NCBI GenBank assembly: GCA_020086605.1 | Contig: JACBWW010000004.1 | Coordinates: 14,916,932-14,980,931, forward strand | Reading direction: 5' to 3' | DNA length: 64,000 nt | DNA from: Lanius collurio | Lineage: Eukaryota > Chordata > Aves > Passeriformes > Laniidae | Shown here: positions 12,101-23,277 of the stretch, one piece after another | Layout of the letters: every line of letters starts with the position of its first letter | Numbering within the stretch: the first letter of the stretch is position 1 | The notes under the pieces: model-generated | Database searches by the model: none | What the model saw: only the letters and a program-made list of their open reading frames with translations | Told to the model about the DNA's origin: nothing | Translations under genes and position numbers: made by a program

Positions 12101-15100
12101 CCTTAGAAGTTACAGTTACATGATGTCAGCCTCCTGTTTATTGCTGAGATAAATGATGTTAAGCACTCACTCACATTTGGACAAAATAAAAAGAAAAGGC
12201 AGAAAGTCATAGGTACGACACACTTGAAGGTGGCAAAATGTGTGCCCAGTTGTTGGGAACTCTGTGCTGAAGCTGCACCTCCACTGGATTTACTGTTCTC
12301 TGCTGTCACATCTGGTGCCATGACACCAAGAGTAGGCCACTAGCACTTTCCATCTTTGTGTCCCTAAAAAACTACTTGCAAGGATGCAGTTTAGGGTGCT
12401 ACTTTAGCCCACTCAATCTGCCTCTACAGTACTTTTAACAGCTCCCAATGCCAAACAAGTTGGATGGAAAAGCAGCACTGACTTTCTGTTCACGTTTAGT
12501 CCAGGCTGGGGCGGACAAAGAAGGATGATGGGGGTATCTTGTAAAATAATGGTATTGTGCTCAGAAATGCAGAGAAGTGCTATATGTCAGAAGGCAGAGT
12601 GATGGCAAGGGCTTTCATGTTTCTGAAAGCAATTGTTCCAAAGCCACATAGCAACTACCTGTGTAAGGAAATACCCGCCCACTCTCTATCCTCTTTGAAT
12701 GCCAGGCTTAGTCCCAGCATCAAAAAGAGCCATGCGTGTGGTGTGCCATGATAAAAGAGCCCTGCTAGACTTCCACAATAGCCCATCTCTGTGAATGCCC
12801 TGGCCCTTGCAGGAAGCAGTGGTTAGAGGCACAAATAGTAGTCTAAGTGACTGTATGTACCTCTGCATTGGTTTGTCCTTAATCCCTTAGCCAGAAGGAT
12901 TAAGCAGGTTTATGGGAACAGTAAATGTTCTGCTGCTCCTGAATGCCTGTTGTGTGCATGCAGAGTGTTGACCTCTTATCTGAGAATGGCCTGCAAGCAT
13001 GCTCAATTGTTTTCCTTGACTTTTATTTCTTCAGTTGGGCAAATATTATGTTTTCTTGAAATGGAGCCCTGCTAGTTTTTTCAATCAAGGGAAAAGGGAT
13101 GATTTGTCTGAAAATGCAGCAATTTGTGCAAAGTCTCTGAAAACACGTGAGGATGACTGATTATATCACGAGGCAAAATACAGCACAAATTATAGAAGCT
13201 TACAATGATCCTCTATATGGCAGTTGTCAAGTTCCTAGGCCCCGACTGCAGGACAAGGTGTGATTTCCCACTCAGAGCACAGTAAGAATGCTACTGGTAA
13301 TCTGGAAGACAGCATTGGTAACGTGAATGTGTGTCCATGATCAAGACAAACAGGACACACACACCACCATGTGTCACAGCCATGGCTCTGACTGCCTCCT
13401 CGAGCTGAAATCTGCATCATTCATTACATCTTCGCTTACCAGAGGTACTCTGATACAGACAAATGAAACCTTACTTAGGTACTCCCAGTAGCTATTGCTA
13501 CCTCCAGGAAGAGAGCTAAGGTTCACTTAGAATATTTTCACTATATCTCCTGGTTATCAGGAGTTTGTGTCTGAAAGTATCTTAACTTTAGTTTGATCCT
13601 GATTTTCATAGGTGTAGTTCTTGCTGAATCTGACATTTTAGAAGAAATTATATACTACTTGGGAACTATAACCTTACACTGATGACATTTTTCAGCAACA
13701 TGTAGACAGACAGAAATAGCAAAAGAGGATCTCATAAAAAGCAATAACTCCACCGAGCTCTGTGCATTTGGTCATTATCAGTATTATTAATTATCTGGAC
13801 TGCTGACAGAGAAACTGTGGTTATATTATAGGTATAGGCCCTCAGAACAAAAATTTTATAAGAAACAAAGGCAGTCCACACACCTATGGGCAGCAGTGGT
13901 CATTGCTTCTGAAATGTGAAAGGAAAAAGAAAAGATAGAAAAGAAATCCAGTCCTAGTAAGTACTCTAAATGATGTTCCAAACATAAAAGAAATAGTTTT
14001 AAAAGGTATTAAAAACTTTGGTAGATGGATTTTCATTAACTAGATTTTAAAAACAAGTGAAATCAAAACAAAAACTGAGGACTAGAAACAAAAGGTGAAG
14101 CTGCTCAGACGTTTCCATGGAGTACTGAGGATTTTGAAGTATATACACTTAGTACACATTGCAGGACAGGAATGCAGAAAAGAAGGATAACGTGAAATGA
14201 AGAAGAATGGAAATATTACTTTATAAATGAAGAAAGGGAAAAGAGATTTGTCAGAAACAAAAGGCAGCTGCTTGCAAGCAGCAGGGGGAAAAATAATACA
14301 AAAGAGAACTGATCGTTTCTGAACAACCAGAAAGGACTTTCAATTTAATAAAGACAGCAACATCTAGAGAACATACCAAGACATTCTGCAGCCCCATCAA
14401 GCATCTGTCAGGCAATTCCATTATATTTGAGACAGGAACCAAAGACATTACAACACTAATAAAGGTTGTTACATACATTAGGAGACAAGGGGCTAACAGA
14501 GGTTCACGTCATGCTGAGACATTTTGACAATAATGGAATTTCAGTAATCAAGCCAGTCTACACAAAAATAAAGTGCCCAGGCAGTTTAATATGCCAGGCA
14601 GAGGATCAGTGCAAACTGTAGCTACACCAGTTTTTAAGGAAAAAATGCTGCACTTTTAAGTGGCACGTGAAGAGAGAAAACAGGACATAAAAAGCAAGGC
14701 ACAGAAAATAGGGCACATCTTGTTCCAAGCCTGGTTATCTGAGGTCCGCAGTAGGGAAGCTGTCTTACTACACTGCCTCCTCTTGTTCATTCTCCTCCTT
14801 AAAATCAACCCTGCAAGCTTCCTTTGACTCCAGTGAAGCAGAGCCTATCTTAAAGCAAAGAAGATTAGCAGAAAAGTCCAGAGTATTTGAACTACTCGGC
14901 ATACAAAATTGGCTTCCTAAGAAACAGTTCTCACCTGTGAGCTCCAGTGAATGATTACAGCATTTAAGAATAAGAGAGACAATGTGTATTTTTAGCATCA
15001 ATGTACAAAGAGTAAGACACATGCCATTCATTGATAAGCAAGACAGAAAGGCTGTACCAGAGCTGTGGTGCTGCAGTTGTAGGGTTTGCTTTGTCAAGCT

Positions 15101-17460
15101 TCTTCTGCTCATTTTCCCCTCTACTGTCACTGATTCAATGGCATTTTCTAGTCAGTGCATGCAATTCATATTAGAAGTATATGTTTTTATCCACTGCATA
15201 TTCTATTTGCACATGTATAGTGTGTAATCAAAAACAATATAGCTGGAGTAAGCATTGGAAAACCGCAGAAAACTGAGCTAGCAGGAGCTTGTGAGGCTAG
15301 AGCTGGTTAGCAATGTGTTCCTGTTTGTATTTTGCCCATTAGAAAACATTTTATCCCTATTCAAAAAAAAAGCAAGCAGTCATCCATTTTCTCCTTCCCA
15401 TGTTCAAGGCCATTCTTGTGAGGGAAACAATGAAAATGCAGCAGCAATTACGTGCCTAGCAAGGTGCTCACATGATACTGCAGCCTGTAATACTAAACAG
15501 GGTAAATGACTTGCAGAATCCCTTCCCGACCTTCTTCCAAATTAAGCAGTGATGTTGACATGTCCCTTCTTCAGGTAGCCTGCAGTTGCTGTCACATATA
15601 TGCAATAGCAGTGCCTTCCTTCTCCTAATGAACGAACACACAAAAAAATTATTATATCCCTTTTCTTTTTAAGAAGTCTGTATATTCCTGAATCCAACAC
15701 AGAATTGTTTGCACTCAGTCCAGGACAAGCTAGTTGTGCGTTTATTTGTTATTGGTCTTGGCAGCAAGTCCAATGCTCATGAAGATAAGATTTTATTAAA
15801 ATTCCTGATTTAGGCTAGGGAAGAACAAACGAAGATTTACTCACTAATATGAATTTTCCACTCCTTAAATATGCTGTATGAGACTAGAAATGTCTCAAAC
15901 AGCAATAACTTCTCCATAAGTGTCCTTGCATTTGCCCATTAACTATTACTCTGAAGTATGACTAATATTTAAGGTCTGATTTTTCATTTTAAAATTGAAT
16001 ATAAATACTTCAAAATCTTCTAATGAGCTTCCAATTTCATTTATATATACTTCTACTAGAAAATCAGTTCTATTTATTATCAATCTCCTTTGACAACTCT
16101 TAGCAGTGCTTAAGACTTGTTAAAGAAAGCTTACTATGCTTAACAAGAAAGTTAACAAAATCTGCCATATAAACAAGTGAGAAGGACAACAGCACTTCAC
16201 AGTGAACATTATCACTTATTAGGAATAATCCTTTACCATGAAGATAAGAAATTTACCTCTACACTATCGAACAAATTTGTGAAACTCTCACATACTCCTG
16301 TTACTCATATAATGATATACTCATCCTTCACTTCTCTGAACAAAAGTGACACTTCAAACAGGCAACCTCCTTTGTTTTGTTTCCAAGCATCAGTAACAAA
16401 AACTTCCTCTCACTAGAGGATACTGGTCATGCTAGCCTTAATCCAACAGCAAACTGTATTGCTGTCCTTAAAGCACCTCTAAACCATCACTACAAATTTA
16501 ATGCATCTTGTCACAGACTTAGGTAGTTGAAGGCTCCAGAAGCTGTTAAAACCTGTTTACAGATCTAGATTTGATAGCACATTCATGCAAATCCAAACTG
16601 CTTTATAACCATTTTATGAGTGATGTAGAACCAATGAAATATGCTTCATTAGCAGCCACTCTCACCTCAAAGAAACACAAGGTTGGGAATGGCTCTGCGA
16701 CCTTTCATTGCAATTGGCATTTTACTTATGAGGAGTGTAAGGAGTGAAGCAGAAGTTGACCTTTCTGTTTGGCATTAAGTTCTCAGCTGGGCTTTCTGCT
16801 AAATGGCATTTTAATGGTTGATGCAATCCTGTTACCAGCCAACTAGTTGCTGTTCTGACTTAAGCCACCTCTTTCATACAGGTCACTGAAAGGCTGTCAT
16901 GTAGCAACATTTGCTTACAAAAGTGGATTCAGAGACACAGAGAGTCAGAGTCTGAAGAACTTCATCTCCCATTTCCAAACTAGTGGGCTCACTGGAGCAC
17001 AATATGTTTCACATACAGCAGATATGGGATATGGCAGAAAGCAAAAAAATGCAGCAAGTGAGGAATCTTAGCAAAAACACAGAAGTACCAGTTTTAATAA
17101 ACCTGACTGATTTACCAAAGCTGGAAATGGGAAAGAAACTCTCTGTGACAAATTTAATGGGACTACATTTCAGTCCTTACAAACTACTTCAATAAGGTAA
17201 TTTTACAGATTACTTTGTCTTTTCATCTTTGTGACTCTGGAAGAATTATGACAGGCCCCATGAGAGAAAAGGAAATTTGTGACCCCATTTCTAATAGAAC
17301 ACATCACCTGAAAATATCACAGTTGAGTTTTGTTTAGGAATTGAAGGTGTGGATAAACCACACACAGAAGAGCTCACCTAACTCATTATAATAGTAAGGA
17401 AAGTAAGAAAACTGCTCCTTATAATCAGGTTTCAAGGAAACATGAAGAAACTTCAATAGA
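9166..17460. other. Unique non-coding sequence, no gene recognised
   Basis: No coding region can be supported. The 86-codon frame at 9582-9842 (plus) and the 120-codon frame at 14768-15130 (minus) have no recognisable domain, and frames of this length are expected by chance here. One copy of a 29-base exact dispersed repeat lies at 12833-12861. The part at about 16610-16900 contains several short ATTA/TTAAT-type sites and runs of the ggcatt type that could be a conserved enhancer, but conservation cannot be judged from one genome. Confidence 0.55.
12833..12861 (+). repeat. 29-nt exact dispersed repeat, copy 1
   Basis: Identical over 29 bases to 22344-22372, in the same orientation; the core is agtctaagtgactgtatgta. 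The flanks on both sides are unrelated, so it is not the visible part of a long recent duplication. Confidence 0.9.
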
Positions 17461-17466
17461 TTTATT
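17461..17466 (-). promoter_or_regulatory. AATAAA polyadenylation signal overlapping the ORF stop codon
   Basis: On the minus strand, gct-taa-taaatc places the stop TAA inside the canonical hexamer. A real transcript ending here would have almost no 3' UTR. A moderately T/G-rich stretch follows within 30 bases. Confidence 0.3.
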
Positions 17467-18154
17467 AAGCGAAAAAAACCCACGTGTTAGTATGTGATAT
17501 TAAACCTGCTACTTCAGGGTTTGTGAAATCATCAGTCTTTTTCACACATCCTAAACTAACACATGTTAAAGATAAACCAAGGGACAAATTTAATGTTCCT
17601 GAATCTCTGGCAAAGCTCTCATCAAATGAGAAATGCATGCAAGATTCTGGCTTTATAGGTCTCAGTATGTTAAAATAAATATTTGGCCCTGGGACAGCTG
17701 AAGTCTCCATTTTTGCACCAAAAGGGTAGTTTGATGAGTTTTTCTCCCTTTTAGAAAGGCTACGAGCTTTGAAGGAGTACACTTCAAGTTGATTAACTAT
17801 TAGGAGCCCAAAAGCCAGCATAATATCAGTAAGAATATATTTTTCTTGAGCAGACCTCTCTCTCTTATGACATTCACATTTGCTTTTGATTTCACACTTT
17901 TCAAGAATGGCCTTGAAAGCTCTCTCAAGTGTCTCTGAGGCAAAATGACACATTTGTCTGAAATTCCTTAAACTCAAATATGAAGAGCTGACTGCTCCTT
18001 TGGGGCTAGCAGAATCATTCTTCATTTCACTGCATGACCTGATTATCACTACAAATACCAGCACACATAGAAAGAAGACAGAAAAGGGAATGGTTGAGTA
18101 CAACACAATAAGAAGCAACAGGATGCACAGAGGTGATGCAGGGTTTGGTGTGAA
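17465..18154 (-). CDS. Unidentified long open reading frame, possible terminal exon
   Basis: This is the longest open frame in the window, about 229 codons from the preceding stop to TAA. The first ATG is at 18023-18025 (minus) and gives about 187 residues beginning MKNDSASPKG. Upstream of that ATG the frame encodes a hydrophobic run (LLIVLYSTIPFSVFFLCVLV). That run could be a membrane anchor, or it could be the pyrimidine tract of an intron, since a good 3' splice site (ttctttctatgtgtgctggtatttgtag) ends near 18040. The rest is hydrophilic with clustered Cys, Lys and Glu (CEIKSKCECHKRER) and no domain I recognise. G is more frequent at codon position 1 than at 2 or 3, as in real coding DNA. 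The TAA stop overlaps an AATAAA polyadenylation signal (17461-17466). Alternatives are the last exon of a fast-evolving gene, a young pseudogene, or a chance ORF. Such a length is rare by chance at this base composition. No function is proposed. Confidence 0.35.
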   Translation of the reverse strand, partial: FTPNPASPLCILLLLIVLYSTIPFSVFFLCVLVFVVIIRSCSEMKNDSASPKGAVSSSYLSLRNFRQMCHFASETLERAFKAILEKCEIKSKCECHKRERSAQEKYILTDIMLAFGLLIVNQLEVYSFKARSLSKREKNSSNYPFGAKMETSAVPGPNIYFNILRPIKPESCMHFSFDESFARDSGTLNLSLGLSLTCVSLGCVKKTDDFTNPEVAGLISHTNTWVFFA

Positions 18155-18990
18155 TCAGCAATTGAAAAACAGATACAACATACTATTTGAAAAACAATTT
18201 TAAAAAAGATATGTGTCAGAATTCACATTTTATCTTTCTTATCCTTTCATGGCTGCTTCTCATTACTTGAGTTACCATAACTTCAGTATGAAGCAATGAA
18301 AGCCAAGTTGAAAAATAGCAGGTTTTCCCTTACACAAAGGAGGACAAAGTGTGAAAGATAAACCAAAAATCAAATTGCATAGTTATGTCCAAGCAATCCT
18401 CACAGTAATTACTGGACTTTATCTATACAATACTCTAAAGTCTGAAGGAAAATCCCTATTCTTTAAGAGGACTGTTGAGCAAATAATACAGGGAACTCTA
18501 TACAAGGGACTGTGTGGTGAAAAGTCATTTTAAATACAAACGGCTGATGCTGAGCGAGAAGAACAGACTTTTGCACTATCTGACTAATTCCAGACTGAGA
18601 AATAAATTTTGTCAAAATTGTGTCAAGGAACAAATCAGGAATACAGGAATCACCTGTATTGTTACAGTGACTTGGAGCACAGCTTGTGAGCTATCACAGG
18701 CCAAATTTCAGACTAATTGGTGAAGATGAAACATTACCCTTTTTACATGCTGGCAGTGGCATGGTATTGCAGCAGTTCTGGGGAGGGTCTCAGCCTCTGC
18801 ACACATGCATAACCACATCTTAATACACTCTGCACTCCATAAACTCAGAAGCTGCAAAGAAAGAGCAGATCATGTCCAAAGAGGCAGCATTGCTGTGCTC
18901 TGAAGGTGACCACACCTCAGAAGGTGCAGCAGCATGACCAGCAGGGCACAGTCCTCCAGTGCCAAAGAGGATGAACAGAGTAGGGGGAGG
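18155..18990. other. Non-coding sequence, nothing recognised
   Basis: Only short overlapping open frames on both strands are present. No repeat family or RNA gene is recognised. From about 18750 the GC content rises toward the degenerate repeat at 19.0 kb. Confidence 0.5.
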
Positions 18991-18996
18991 GTAATG

Positions 18997-19073
18997 GCAG
19001 CAGGGTCCAACTCCAGCATCAGGAGTCCAACAACCATCAGACATAGACAAGACAGTCAGTCAAAGCCAAGATC
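18997..19073 (-). repeat. Degenerate interspersed repeat, copy A
   Basis: The minus strand reads gatcttggcttt ... ttggactcctgatgctggag ... ccctgctgcc. An alignable but diverged version is at 59263-59358 on the plus strand (gatcttgattt ... catggacttccctgattgctgag ... actctggctgc). Two diverged copies in opposite orientation suggest an old interspersed element. The GC-rich flanks to about 19260 may belong to it. I cannot name the family. Confidence 0.35.
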
Positions 19074-19477
19074 AATCCAGAAAATTAAAGCAACAATTAG
19101 GGAACAGCAGGGAACATGGTCAAAAATAGGCACAACTACAGCATAGGTCCAACAAGGATTAGGTGCCAGGGCCTGAGTCCCTGGTACAGGGCCCAGAGGG
19201 CATGTCTGGGTAGGGGAGAGGGTTGTCCCTGCTGAGGCTGATCCTGACACTTCTCTCAAAGCATTGGGAGCAAGAAGGAAACCTTATGAAACAAAAGCAG
19301 CCAAAGGGAAATGAAAGATAATCTTCATGGACATCTAAAAGAAAGTAGTGCAGGACCAGTGAATCTTTTAACATAAATGAGGTGATACTAAGGACATGCT
19401 TGGATGCAGGATTACAAATACTGGTCCAGTCCTGCTCAGCACAGTTGTCTTTCTCATGGCAAATTGACAGTCATAAC

Positions 19478-20166
19478 TGTTATGATTGGATGTGGGGGTT
19501 TAAATAAGTCCCTGCCTTTTGCCCAGGCCACTAGCAACAGGCAGTAGCTTTCCTGAGGTGGCCAGCACCCCAAAACCCACCCTCATTCACAAGTTCTTTA
19601 ATAATAGCTGATTCAATCTATTGTAGAATTAATTATTTTTTAATAGGCACAAAACTAACAGACATAAGACTTAAAACAGACTATTACTACACAGGGATAA
19701 GACAAAAGGGGATACTAGTATTATACACGCAGGGGTAAAGCTATCATTAAATTTACAGCTAGCAAAGAAATAGTATAACTTAGGATCTAATGTTTCTTTC
19801 CATCCAGTTCCTGATGGAGCACACATTGAAACTTTTTCCCTCAATTCCCAGCAAAGTAACCACGGAATCTGCATCCAGGCTCCAAGGAGAAGTCCCTCGC
19901 ACCTTCTCAGGGTGTTGTGTAGAAGGCTTCTGCCTCTGTGATAATTCATGTGGGCTTTTATAGACATAAGAACCGTGTCTTTTGGTCAAGAATGTCTATT
20001 TTTCTTTCATCTCTTCCCACATTTGCTTTCCAGAATAAGATGTTGATCCTTAGCTGGGGCCTGAGCCCTTTTGGCACCAGAGATGACCCCATGCTGAGCC
20101 TGTGACCCACCTGGGTTACCTCTTACCTATGCACCAACCACCTGGGGTAGAGAAGGGGTAGACATG
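19478..20166 (-). mobile_element. LTR-like segment of an endogenous retrovirus (probable solo LTR)
   Basis: On the minus strand the segment can be read as a retroviral LTR. It starts near tgtctaccccttctc (about 20166) and has a TATAAAA box at plus 19957-19963. About 310 bases later an ATTAAA-type polyadenylation signal appears (plus 19639-19644) in an AT-rich patch, followed by a U5-like GC-richer part. It ends near ccaatcataaca (about 19478). TG and CA ends are present at these points but I see no matching target-site duplication, so the limits are provisional. Minus-strand frames at 19671-19967 and 20189-20458 are open but match no retroviral protein I can identify. Sequence up to about 20460 may belong to the same insertion. 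The family is not assigned. Confidence 0.5.
19957..19963 (-). promoter_or_regulatory. TATA box of the second LTR-like segment
   Basis: The minus strand reads tctataaaagccc. The distance to the ATTAAA signal (about 310 bases) fits an R region of an LTR transcript. Confidence 0.45.
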
Positions 20167-22343
20167 TCCTGCCATAATTACCCATGATTCAGCTGAGATA
20201 TTCTGGGTCTTTAAGATGTGCCTCTTCTTCCTCTCTGACTCTATCTAGCCAAAGGAGGCAAACATCACTAAAGAAGGCTATTTTCCAATGCTTTCCTCTT
20301 GCTATTTTTGTCGCCAGGTCAATGGTAGATTCCAGAGCAGAAGGCAATTGTAATGAACTCCAGTGACTCCTGCACTTGACTTTAAGAAACCGGAAGGAGA
20401 GTGGGCACACAGACTTATTTTCAGACCAGGGGACACTATGGATCCTTAGGGGCATCATGCACCTAAATTACATGAAAATTCAGAACTGATTATCACAACA
20501 TCCAGTCTGTCCCTCACAGTTATTTCCCCTTGAAGCCAGGCTGCTGAGTGCCCTCTCAGACTCTTCAGGGCAGAAAGGACTACATGGAGCAGCAGATACT
20601 GGCAACAGCCACACCGTTTAGGACCATACCAGTTATCTGGCATGAAACCTGGTGGGGACATTCAAAGCTCACACAGCCTTATATACGCTGGTAGGAATAG
20701 GATCTACCTCTGACCTCATAAAGTAAAAGTATACCAGTTGTGTAGCATGCTGTCAGCATAGCCAACCTGCATGTGTCCTGAGGACACCAGCACAGACCTC
20801 CTCTCTCTGCTTCTATCTCTTAAACACCATGAATTTGGCTGTGGGTATATAATCTGATTAATTGCCTCAAAGATTCTCTCAATTTGTTGTAAAAATCAGC
20901 AGTATTTTTAGTTTTATAACTGAAATTGTAATAAATATTTAAGTTTTGACACTAACAAACATCACAAGTATTAATAAGTATCACATTACTGATTTTTTTT
21001 TTAATTTCTATTAATTTAATATGAAATCTCAAAGACTGGAACATGTTGATGAATTGGCCTTTGCCAGAGGAAGTATCCACTGAGGTCAGTATATCACAGA
21101 CATACCTCAAGATGGCCATCACATTTCTCTTTCCCAGGCTGTCACATAAAAAAAAAGGTTTATTCAGGAGAAAAAACAATTCCTTGGCCTATGGCCTTCA
21201 TTGCTGAGTCAGAAGTAACAGATATTATGTTATTGCCTGGTGAGCTGATAAAAATTAGAGTAAGTGTTGTCATTGCACCCTAAATCTGGAAAAAACACAG
21301 TGAAGTCAGCACTCGCCCTTCCTTCCAAGGACAGCAAAAGTGAGACGATGCAATATATATGGACAAAATAGTGCATAACTGTCCCATATTATGTTTTTTC
21401 CCTTGGATTCAATCAGTAAGGTTTTGTTTATTTTCTTTTTGTTGTTGACTGGAAGAATAAAGAAGGTAGAATGTATAATATGAGCCTGACGGGTCCAATA
21501 GTAAACCCACAGTCATTAATGATCTGTTCTGGTTCTAGCAATGAGACTCTGACAGCTGTCAGGTTTCAAATACATCAGATGTTTGTGGTGAAACATTGTG
21601 AGANTCTAGGTCCTGAAACACAGCAAAGCAAGTCCTTCTACCATGCTAAGGCAGCAGTGAACTAATATAGACAACAAAATCAGCAAGGACAAACCTGAGT
21701 GTCCAATCTGCAGAAGCAATCTACCTGAAGGACTTGTAAAGAACTGTTTGCTGCATTGGTGGAACACGCTATTAGTGGGGCAGGGTTCCTGGCACAGCCT
21801 CAAATCCACTTAAGCTCGTAATGAAGGCCACTTTTAATGTTCACTGCATATACTGCATTCCCATAAGAGCTGCCAAGGAAATGGAAATAATTTCAGTCAC
21901 GGGATTGTCAAAATTCTCCTTGCTGTTGTGAGCCTGTCCATGATGAATTCCATGACAAAAAGACTAAACTGCAAGTTTTTCCAAAAGTTAGCATGATATT
22001 GATATTTTTTTAAAGAATACATGGAAAATACGTATTTTGAAATAATTCATTGAGATGGGTATCTGTTTTCTCAATGCTGTCCTATCAACCAAAATGTTGC
22101 AGCAGAAGGTTGATAGTTGAAAACTTGAAGGTGCCCTGTGTACAGTACCTTGTGCAATATAATTATGGTCAGTATCCCTGGCTTATCACAGGCCCCAATT
22201 TAAAGTCAGCAACAAAAGGTATTAAAAAAATAGGAAATCCCAAGGAAGAGTGGAACTTCTTCAGCTGATCAAGTGGAGTAGTATTTAAAAATTAAAGACT
22301 CTTTCTATTGGAAAAAAAGCCAAACTAGATTATTAAAAGTTGA

Positions 22344-22372
22344 AAATAGTAGTCTAAGTGACTGTATGTACC
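22344..22372 (+). repeat. 29-nt exact dispersed repeat, copy 2
   Basis: Identical to 12833-12861 over 29 bases, in the same orientation, with unrelated flanks (here an A-rich stretch follows after ccctaaggg). Confidence 0.9.
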
Positions 22373-23240
22373 CTAAGGGAAAAAAAAAATTTAATGTAAA
22401 AGATTTTAACTTTGTGGCTAACTTAGGCTATAGCAAATCACTTCTGTTCATGTGGGAAATACCAGCACATGTGATAAAATTATTAATGTGTTTGTTTGCA
22501 ATATATATGTGAGAGATAAATTATGTATGCTTGTTTGTATGAAAAGAAGTAACACAAATCTTTGTTTGAAACAAATTATGCAAGCTACAAGGTGCCTTAG
22601 CAAGTGTATTTATGAAAATGCCTTTAAATATAAATGGATTAATGAACACTCTTCAAAGATAAACTGGATTACAAAAAAAGATGTATTTTGAGGATCTTCT
22701 CAGAAAGCATTGACAAATGGGAGTTCCAGATGTTACAGTTAGGATTTTTCCCACAGGACACATGAAAGAATATATTCTTTGGTACCAAAAACACAGCTAA
22801 CACTTTATAGAGCACATAATGAAATTAGTTTTCTTTTCAGTCATGTAAACAGAAGGAATGTTATTTAGTGTCAAAACACTATGGTGAAGTCTTGTCTCCA
22901 AAACTTCAATTGACTTGTAGTTGAATAAGATTTCACCTCCCTGAGTGTCCTGGGGTTGCAATGGTCAGACACTGACTTTGGTGAAGCAGAATGAGACTGG
23001 AAGAGCTGTTTTTGAAACGAGACAAGAAGAATATAAAGATTGTGTGGCCAATTACAACACAAGTCAAAGACCCATCTAAAGTTACCAAATCAAATAGATC
23101 CCAAAAAATAAAGACTAGCAAGTCTAACATAGGAAATGTTTCTCTCTGGCTAGGAACATCCTTCAAGAAAAGAAGGTAGGATGAGTAAGAAGTGAAGTGG
23201 ATAAGAATGTGGAAGGAAAGTAAATAGATGGGAGTTGGAG

Positions 23241-23277
23241 AGAATCACTGAATAGATTGTGTTGAACAGGACCCCCA
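23241..23277 (-). mobile_element. Possible old CR1 3'-end fragment
   Basis: The plus strand reads agaatcactgaatagattgt followed by gttgaacaggacccc. This resembles the reverse complement of a CR1 tail (agaatcacagaat...ggttggaagggacc) with roughly a quarter of positions changed. It is short, so the call is weak. Confidence 0.3.

Noticed and set aside
14768..15130. 120-codon minus-strand ORF ending in an acidic tail (KEENEQEEAV)
   Set aside because: No family recognised. The acidic tail comes from a purine-rich tract (gaggagaatgaacaagagg type) rather than visible coding constraint.
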